Part shown: piece after piece, positions 5,803-10,468 of the stretch | Layout of the letters: each line of letters opens with the position of its first letter | Position numbering within the stretch: position 1 is the stretch's first letter | DNA from: DASQUK01 sp035697145 | GTDB taxonomy: Bacteria; Actinomycetota; Acidimicrobiia; Acidimicrobiales; VFJN01 | Direction of reading: 5' to 3' | DNA length: 10,468 bases | Assembly: GCA_035697145.1 (NCBI GenBank) | Contig: DASSDL010000240.1 | Span: forward strand, 1 to 10,468 | Position numbers and translations under genes: made by a program | Notes under the pieces: model-generated | Told to the model about the DNA's origin: nothing | What the model saw: only the letters and a program-made list of their open reading frames with translations | The model's database searches: none

Positions 5803-7184
5803 CCGCTCCGCACGAGACCGACCGGGACCATCCCACCGAGTCCGCGCTCGCCGACCTGGTGCTGGGTGGGCTCGACGAGGCACGGTCGAGCACCATCTCT
5901 GCTCACCTGCGGGCGTGTCTGGCCTGCCGGATCCTGGCCGATCGCCTCGGCGGGGGGCTCCCGGAGCTTGCAACGGGCGATCCTCCCGGCGGCCCAGACA
6001 AAGCCATCCCCGGGGCCGCGCTCGGAGCCATCGCGGCCGCAGACCGACCCAAAGCCGGGCCCCGTCCCGGTGAGCTGTGGCGGGCGCGCCGACGCGACGG
6101 TGGCCCGGTGACCGTGGTCTGGCTCCGGGACCTCGACCCCAGCGGGGCCACGGTCGTGCCCGTCTCTCTGGACACCGAGCTCGCCGACGAGCACACCGTG
6201 ATCGTGCCGGCCGCCGCGTCGCCGCTGGGGACTCCGCTCGCCGTGCACGTATCGGTCGAGTCGACCATCGACGAACGGCACCTGCTCGACCGGTTGGGGT
6301 CGCTGGACGTCGCCACCGAGGTCGCGTCGCTCCATGCGGCGTGGCAGGCGGGCGGGGTGGTGTCGGATCTGCACGTCGGTCCCAGCATCGTGTCGCCCCT
6401 CGACGAGCGCATCGAAAACCGAGCGGCGCTCGCTGACCGCCTGGCCGAACTCGCGCCCGCCGTCGACAGCGACCAGTCCGGGCAGCCGGTCGCGGATCCG
6501 GACGAGTGGTGGCGGCTGGCCGCCGGCTCCGTCCGCGCAGGCCTAGTCGTGGCTCTCCACCAAGCGCTCGGCGTCAGCCATGTCGCCGCCCGTATCATGC
6601 CCAGGCCGCCGGCGACGGCGGCGTCCGAGCATCTCAGCGCGGTTGCCCTCGTCGCCGAGCTCGATGCGTTCATGCTGGTGGCTTCGGTAGAGGGTGGTGG
6701 TCCGTTGCAGGGAGCCGCGCCGCTCGAGGCGGCACGACTGGCGTTGCAGGCCGACCAGCTGCTCACCGCCGTCTGCCTGGTCGACCCGGTGGCTCCGTTC
6801 TTGGCAGTCGTCGTCGATCGCCGCGACGTGGTCGAGGCAATCGAGACCCCTTCCGGGCAGCTGCGACCGCCCCGTCAGAGCCGACCCCCAGCTCCCATCG
6901 GCGACGCGCTCGTGAAGTTCCTCGACGCCACCATCACGCCGTTCGGACGTCTCGCCGGCACTGTCGTCGACGCCGAGCCGATCGACCCCCGCGAACTGGC
7001 GGCGGACGTCTCCGCAGAAGCCGTCCGCACTGTCGCAGGCTCGGCGCGGGGCTACAAGGTGGAAGGCAAGCGTCCCGGCTACGAGAGGGTGACGCGGCAC
7101 GGGCCAGCGATCGCCCGGCTCGTCGAGGCGGCGCTCGGCGCCCCCGACATCGATGTCACATCGATCATGGAGATGGACGAGTGA
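5799..7184 (+). CDS. Zinc-finger (anti-sigma type) protein with MazF/PemK-like segment (operon gene 2)
   Basis: 461 residues. Its ATG overlaps the preceding stop (ATGA), with no separate ribosome site, so translation is probably coupled. Residues 15-50 match a zf-HC2/ZAS anti-sigma finger: a helix ending in the HxxxCxxC motif HLRACLAC (H36, C40, C43). These fingers bind the partner sigma factor and often respond to redox or zinc. No membrane segment is visible, so a soluble anti-sigma is implied. Residues about 89-185 resemble the MazF/PemK barrel: GELWRA (as GDIW), TVVWLRD, ATVVPVS, and TIDERHLLDRLGSLD, which matches the 'tid..RL...lG.l' of that family. The usual catalytic arginine before the second strand is not evident, so toxin activity is doubtful. 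The half from about 235 on (WWRLAAGSV, LVDPVAPFLAVVVDRRD, FGRLAGTVVDAEPIDP) is not recognised. The stop overlaps the ATPase start. Confidence 0.6.
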   Translation: MTAPHETDRDHPTESALADLVLGGLDEARSSTISAHLRACLACRILADRLGGGLPELATGDPPGGPDKAIPGAALGAIAAADRPKAGPRPGELWRARRRDGGPVTVVWLRDLDPSGATVVPVSLDTELADEHTVIVPAAASPLGTPLAVHVSVESTIDERHLLDRLGSLDVATEVASLHAAWQAGGVVSDLHVGPSIVSPLDERIENRAALADRLAELAPAVDSDQSGQPVADPDEWWRLAAGSVRAGLVVALHQALGVSHVAARIMPRPPATAASEHLSAVALVAELDAFMLVASVEGGGPLQGAAPLEAARLALQADQLLTAVCLVDPVAPFLAVVVDRRDVVEAIETPSGQLRPPRQSRPPAPIGDALVKFLDATITPFGRLAGTVVDAEPIDPRELAADVSAEAVRTVAGSARGYKVEGKRPGYERVTRHGPAIARLVEAALGAPDIDVTSIMEMDE

Positions 7185-8965
7185 TCCGCCGGCTGACGCT
7201 GCGGAACTGGCGCGCCTACGAACACCTCCAGCTGGACTTCCAGCCGGGGGCGACATTCGTGGTGGCGCCCAACGGGATCGGCAAGTCATCGATCGTCGAG
7301 GGGGCCCGGTTCGCGCTCTTCGGCTTGGTGCCACCGGCAAAGGGTGGGGCCTCCCGGATCACGAGGTCCGGCGGCACGTCGGCATCGGTCGAGGTGGACC
7401 TCCCGAGCGGACGCAGCCTGACCGTCACACGTCCCTATCCCGCCAGCCCCCGGGCCGCGGCCCGGCCCGATGTCCTCGTCGACGGCGAAGAGACCCCGGC
7501 CGAAGGCTTGGACGCCTTGCTGGCCGAGGCGTACGGGGCCGAGCCGTCGTTCCTGGCCCGGCTCGCGATGCTGCACAGCAGCAGCGTGTTCACCGAGACC
7601 AAGGGCCTCGACCTGCGTGAACACCTGTCACACGTGTTCGGCGTGGACGGTTTGGTGGCGGCCCTGGAACAGACCAGGCTCCTCGCGCAAGCCGCCAAGA
7701 AGACCGCGGACTCCGCGCGCAAGCTGGCTGTAGTGCCCGCCGACGAGCTCGAAGCCCTGCTCGAGCTGGAGGCGAGAGCGGCCGAGCTGACCGAGGCCGC
7801 AGAGATCGAACGAGCCGAGGCCGCAGAGGAGCTCGCGGCGGCACGGGCTGCGAGCGAAGCACGCCTGCGCTACGACCGGTGGAAGGCCACCTCCGACCGG
7901 TACCAGGCGGTCGTCGGCGAGGTGGCGGGGGAAGCCGGCGCGCTGCTCGGCCGGGAGATGTCCATCGAGGCGCTCGCCACCGACCTCGAAGCCGCAGAGG
8001 CGACCGCCGTCGAGGCTCTCGACGCCGTCCGTCGGCGACGGGCCGAGATCGCCGGGCGCATGGAAGCCATCAGGGCCGGGATGGCCGAGCTCGACAGCGC
8101 AGCAGGCACCTGCCCGGTCTGCCGCCGGCCCCTCGACGCCGCCGACGTCGAGGCGGCGCGGGCCGGTCACGAACAGGACGTCGCGGCTCTCGAAGCCGAT
8201 CTGGCGGCGCTCGACGAGGCCGAGCCCGTCCGCCTCATCGGCGAGATCCGCCAGCTGCGCAGCCGCCTCGCGAACGAGCCCACACCCGGTGAACCCCCGC
8301 CCCAGCCCGACGACGACAGCTCACCGGACGACGAGGCCCGAGCCCTGGAACGCTTCGAAGCCGCGGTGGCCACCGCCGCGGAACGGCGTGCCATCCTCAC
8401 CGAGGCCAGCCGCCGCCGAGACGCCGCTGAGTCGGCCCGGGTCGAGCACGAGGCCATCACCGCCGCCTTCGAACGGACCGCCGCCTGGGAAGCGGCCACG
8501 TCCGCTCTCGAGGTGGCGCGTCAACGGATCCTGAATGAAAACGTCGGACCCCTCGAAGACCTTCTCGCCGAGAATTGGCGCAACCTGTTCGTGGACCGGC
8601 CGGGCGTCGGCTTGCAGGGCGACGGCACGGTCAGCCGCCGCATCGGATCCGAAGACCTCGCGTACGAGCACTTCAGCGACGGCGAGAAGATGGTCGCGCA
8701 GCTCATCCTCCGAGTCCTGGTGCTCCGGGCAACCACCAGGCTCGGCTTCTTCTGGATCGACGAACCCCTCGAGCACCTCGACCCCGACGTCCGCCGCGCC
8801 CTCGCCGTCCTCCTCGCCCAGGCACCGGAGCCCCCGACGTTCCCCCAGGTGCTCGTGACCACCTACGAGGAGCCGCTGATCCGGCGACTGCGGGCGTCGA
8901 TTCCGAACACCCACCTGATCTACGTCCGCCCGACTGCGCCCGGCCTGCTGCCCACCGGAACCTGA
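7181..8965 (+). CDS. Mini Rad50/SbcC-like ABC ATPase with zinc hook (operon gene 3)
   Basis: 594 residues from GTG 7181, which overlaps the previous stop (GTGA) and has GGAG eight bases upstream. The N-terminus (IRRLTLRNWRAYEHLQLDF) and Walker A (APNGIGKSS, 29-37) are RecF/Rad50-like. Coiled-coil arms, Ala/Glu/Arg-rich, run about 185-305 and 320-450 with the zinc hook CPVC (311-314) at the turn. The C-terminal lobe carries the ABC signature FSDGEK (498-503), Walker B FFWIDEP with catalytic E528, and the D-loop HLDP (532-535). The switch position reads VLVTTYEE, with tyrosine where histidine is usual, and no Q-loop glutamine is obvious in MLHSSSVF. Rad50/SbcC proteins tether or open DNA ends, normally with an Mre11/SbcD nuclease; none is encoded next to it. 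At 594 residues it is far shorter than SbcC (about 1000), with short arms. The frame is open from 6506, but that part runs inside gene 2. Confidence 0.85.
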   Translation: MIRRLTLRNWRAYEHLQLDFQPGATFVVAPNGIGKSSIVEGARFALFGLVPPAKGGASRITRSGGTSASVEVDLPSGRSLTVTRPYPASPRAAARPDVLVDGEETPAEGLDALLAEAYGAEPSFLARLAMLHSSSVFTETKGLDLREHLSHVFGVDGLVAALEQTRLLAQAAKKTADSARKLAVVPADELEALLELEARAAELTEAAEIERAEAAEELAAARAASEARLRYDRWKATSDRYQAVVGEVAGEAGALLGREMSIEALATDLEAAEATAVEALDAVRRRRAEIAGRMEAIRAGMAELDSAAGTCPVCRRPLDAADVEAARAGHEQDVAALEADLAALDEAEPVRLIGEIRQLRSRLANEPTPGEPPPQPDDDSSPDDEARALERFEAAVATAAERRAILTEASRRRDAAESARVEHEAITAAFERTAAWEAATSALEVARQRILNENVGPLEDLLAENWRNLFVDRPGVGLQGDGTVSRRIGSEDLAYEHFSDGEKMVAQLILRVLVLRATTRLGFFWIDEPLEHLDPDVRRALAVLLAQAPEPPTFPQVLVTTYEEPLIRRLRASIPNTHLIYVRPTAPGLLPTGT

Positions 8966-9166
8966 CCGACCGAGCCGAGCCGGCCAGGACGCGGGCGAAC
9001 CATCGGAATCTACCCGGAACGTGGGCCGAGCAATGGACTGCCGCGGCACCGGTGCTCAGGTCGCCACCGACGCCAGCTCTTCGGAATCCTCCGTCGAGCA
9101 GCGGACGGGCGGGCCGGATCCGACGTCTCCCACTGGCATCGTGCGACGCCCGACCCGAGGAGAACT
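8966..9166. other. Spacer between the ATPase and ECF sigma genes
   Basis: About 200 bases with no gene and no recognised promoter. The bases just before the ECF sigma gene supply its ribosome site (AGGAG, 9158-9162, four bases from the GTG). GGAAC at 9016-9020 is like an ECF -35, but no matching -10 is seen. The two flanking genes may or may not be cotranscribed. Confidence 0.4.
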
Positions 9167-9940
9167 GTGTTGGATGCAGCGCCTGCGTCAGCGAGGATCA
9201 TCGACCGCTCAGGCCGGCGCCCGGACGCCGGCATCATCGAGCTGGAGGTCGAGGCCCACCGCCGCGGGCTGACCGGTCACTGCCGCCGGATGCTGGGCTC
9301 CGGCTTCGAGGCCGAGGACGCCGTGCAGGAGACGATGGTGCGGGCCTGGCGTCGCATCGATGGCTTCGAGGGCCGTTCGACGCTGCGGACGTGGCTATAC
9401 CGCATCGCGACCAACGTGTGCCTCGACATGCGGCGCCGACCCCAGCGGCGAGCCCAACCGATGGACCTGGGACCGTCCTCGACAGCCGACGCCGCGCTGG
9501 GGCCGGCCCGGTCCGAACGCCCGTCGGTCCAGCCGCTGCCCGACGGTCATGTCGCGCACGCGGGTGGCGACCCGGCCGAGGTGGCTTTGTCGCGCGAGAC
9601 GATCCGCCTCGCCCTGACGGCAGCCCTGCGGCATCTGCCGCCGCGACAGCGGGCGGTGCTGATCCTGCGGGAAGTCCTGGGCTGGCGGGCCCGCGAGGTG
9701 GCGGACCTGCTCGGCACGACCGTCGCCTCGGTCAACAGTGCCCTCCAGCGCGCCCGCGCCACGCTCGACGCGATCGACCACGACGCGACCGATTCGCAGG
9801 GGGTGGACGGCGAGCAGCAACAGCTGCTGGCCCGCTATCTGGACGCCTTCGAGCGCTACGACATCAGCTGGCTAGTCGCGCTCGTCTCGCTGAAGCAGGC
9901 GCCCTGCCCTCGGGATCGTGGCCGAGCGAAGTGTGCCTGA
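9167..9940 (+). CDS. SigG-type ECF sigma factor, truncated C-terminus
   Basis: 257 residues; GTG start with AGGAG upstream. Region 2 (about 30-92) is textbook: MLGSGFEAEDAVQETMVRAW, STLRTWLYRIATNVCLDMRRR. Region 4 (about 140-200) reads LRHLPPRQRAVLILREVLGW, REVADLLGTTVASVNSALQRA. The VQPLPDG motif between them is typical of SigG/SigX5-type actinobacterial ECF factors, about 330 residues long with a C-terminal SnoaL-like domain that modulates activity. That domain begins here (LLARYLDAFERYDISWLVAL, 220-239), but after L239 the sequence turns into an unrelated basic tail (SLKQAPCPRDRGRAKCA) and stops; the remaining 80 or so residues are missing. No continuation is seen in the other frames before the next gene. 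The gene may be a decayed copy, a deletion product, or a factor freed from its own control domain. ECF factors direct RNA polymerase to stress promoters; its targets cannot be read here. Confidence 0.85.
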   Translation: MLDAAPASARIIDRSGRRPDAGIIELEVEAHRRGLTGHCRRMLGSGFEAEDAVQETMVRAWRRIDGFEGRSTLRTWLYRIATNVCLDMRRRPQRRAQPMDLGPSSTADAALGPARSERPSVQPLPDGHVAHAGGDPAEVALSRETIRLALTAALRHLPPRQRAVLILREVLGWRAREVADLLGTTVASVNSALQRARATLDAIDHDATDSQGVDGEQQQLLARYLDAFERYDISWLVALVSLKQAPCPRDRGRAKCA

Positions 9941-9995
9941 CTGGTCCCGTGTCGGCTTGTCGCTCTACCCGCTTGCTGTTCGTGCGTGCACGGTC

Positions 9996-10046
9996 CGGTG
10001 GACACGCCGCCGCCGGCCCGTGAGGGGTTCGGGTCCCCGGCCACCG
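9996..10046 (+). terminator. Nested GC-rich hairpins between sigma and SARP genes
   Basis: CGGTGG (9996-10001) pairs with CCACCG (10041-10046) and encloses a GGGG-TTCGGGT-CCCC hairpin (10024-10038), 55 bases after the sigma stop. No T-tract follows. It is a plausible end for the sigma transcript; the inner loop happens to resemble a tRNA T-arm. Confidence 0.3.
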
Positions 10047-10087
10047 TGAGGCGCCAGGTGCGGCTTCGGCAGCCGAGGGTGCGTCGG

Positions 10088-10093
10088 TACGCT
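10088..10093 (+). promoter_or_regulatory. Possible -10 element for leaderless SARP-type gene
   Basis: TACGCT fits TANNNT and ends 8 bases before the GTG at 10102. No Shine-Dalgarno is present before that GTG, so transcription probably begins at or next to the start codon (leaderless translation, common in Actinobacteria). No clear -35 is seen. Confidence 0.35.
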
Positions 10094-10101
10094 GCGTCAA
10101 C

Positions 10102-10468
10102 GTGGAGTTCGCTCTCCTCGGGCCACTCGAGGTTCGATGCGACAGTGGATCGATCCCGCTCAGGCGGGGCCGCCCCCGGACGCTGCTGATCTCGCTGCTC
10201 CTGCGGGTCGGGCGCGTCGTGCCCACCGACGTGCTCATCGATGACGTGTGGCGCGAACACCCGCTCTCGGACCCCGCCAACGCCCTCCAGAGTCAGGTGT
10301 CGTACCTGCGCCGTGTGCTCCGGCTCCCTTCCACGGGGTCGGCTCCGGCGCTTCGTACCAGTGCCGGGGGCTATGTGCTGGACGTCGATCCCGCTTCGGT
10401 CGATGTGCGCCGATTCGAGCGGCATGTGTCGTCGGCGGGCGAACGACTCGGTAACCAAACGAGCGGCG
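10102..10468 (+). CDS. SARP/AfsR-type (BTAD) transcriptional regulator, N-terminal part
   Basis: Open to the window end with 122 residues visible; the gene continues beyond it. It starts FALLGPLEV (2-11, the usual SARP opening). An OmpR-type winged helix follows: RRGRPRTLLISLLLRVGRVV, TDVLIDDVW, ALQSQVSYLRRVL, and the wing RTSAGGYVLDVD (85-96). Residues from about 98 (ASVDVRRFERHV) begin the bacterial transcriptional activation (BTAD) domain that marks this family. SARP proteins bind direct repeats near the -35 of target promoters and activate them with RNA polymerase, often in secondary-metabolite or stress clusters. Larger AfsR-like forms add NB-ARC and TPR parts; which form this is cannot be told from the window. 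The GTG at 10102 fits the family start exactly. Confidence 0.85.
   Translation, partial: MEFALLGPLEVRCDSGSIPLRRGRPRTLLISLLLRVGRVVPTDVLIDDVWREHPLSDPANALQSQVSYLRRVLRLPSTGSAPALRTSAGGYVLDVDPASVDVRRFERHVSSAGERLGNQTSG

Noticed and set aside
4519..5973. 484-residue open frame on the minus strand opposite operon gene 1
   Set aside because: Low-complexity Arg/Gly/Pro composition with no family likeness. The plus strand has the coupled overlaps and recognisable domains.
6506..7180. Upstream extension of the ATPase frame
   Set aside because: It translates to Arg-rich sequence within gene 2; the ATPase family start lies exactly at GTG 7181.
7181..8965. RloC/PrrC-type tRNA-cutting nuclease identity for the ATPase
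   Set aside because: It has the zinc hook, but the protein ends about 55 residues after the Walker B/D-loop, leaving no room for a C-terminal nuclease domain.
8575..10023. 482-residue open frame on the plus strand spanning the ATPase end and the sigma gene
   Set aside because: It is an Arg/Pro-rich shadow of two genes in other frames with well-matched domains.
10024..10038. tRNA T-arm-like hairpin GGGG-TTCGGGT-CCCC
   Set aside because: The conserved A of the T-loop is missing, and no D-arm, anticodon arm or acceptor stem of the right spacing can be built upstream.

Overview
This is a GC-rich window with dense, tightly overlapping genes, GTG starts and protein families (DUF4389, SigG-type ECF sigma factor, SARP/AfsR-type regulator, ZAS zinc finger) typical of Actinomycetota. 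An uncultured or deep-branching actinobacterial lineage would fit, but nothing here fixes the family. No rRNA, tRNA, CRISPR array, transposase or phage structural gene is visible.

Layout. (1) 1-360: the 3' end of a DUF4389 membrane protein, followed by two perfect inverted repeats. (2) 573-2024, minus strand: two small exported proteins, one PepSY-like and one with a C-terminal fibronectin-III-like domain. (3) 2161-4421: an HxlR-type repressor with a C-terminal SCP2-like domain, divergent from a DHA2-type drug-efflux transporter. The 131-bp intergenic region holds an array of ACAAG/CTTGT half-sites, an evident operator. (4) 4726-8965: a three-gene operon with ATGA and GTGA stop-start overlaps. 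It encodes a divergent sigma-70-like protein, a protein with an anti-sigma HxxxCxxC zinc finger plus a MazF/PemK-like segment and an unrecognised C-terminal half, and a 594-aa Rad50/SbcC-like ABC ATPase with a CPVC zinc hook. (5) 9167-9940: a SigG-type ECF sigma factor that has lost its C-terminal SnoaL-like domain. (6) 10102-end: the N-terminus of a SARP/AfsR-type regulator, probably read from a leaderless GTG.

The operon at 4726-8965 is the most unusual part. It joins a transcription switch (sigma-like plus zinc-finger anti-sigma-like) to a small DNA-binding-type ATPase with no SbcD/Mre11 nuclease partner. I do not recognise it as a named system. The inferred reading is a regulated DNA-sensing or genome-conflict module in which protein 2 links the ATPase to transcription. 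The HxlR/MFS pair reads more conventionally as a locally controlled efflux cassette.
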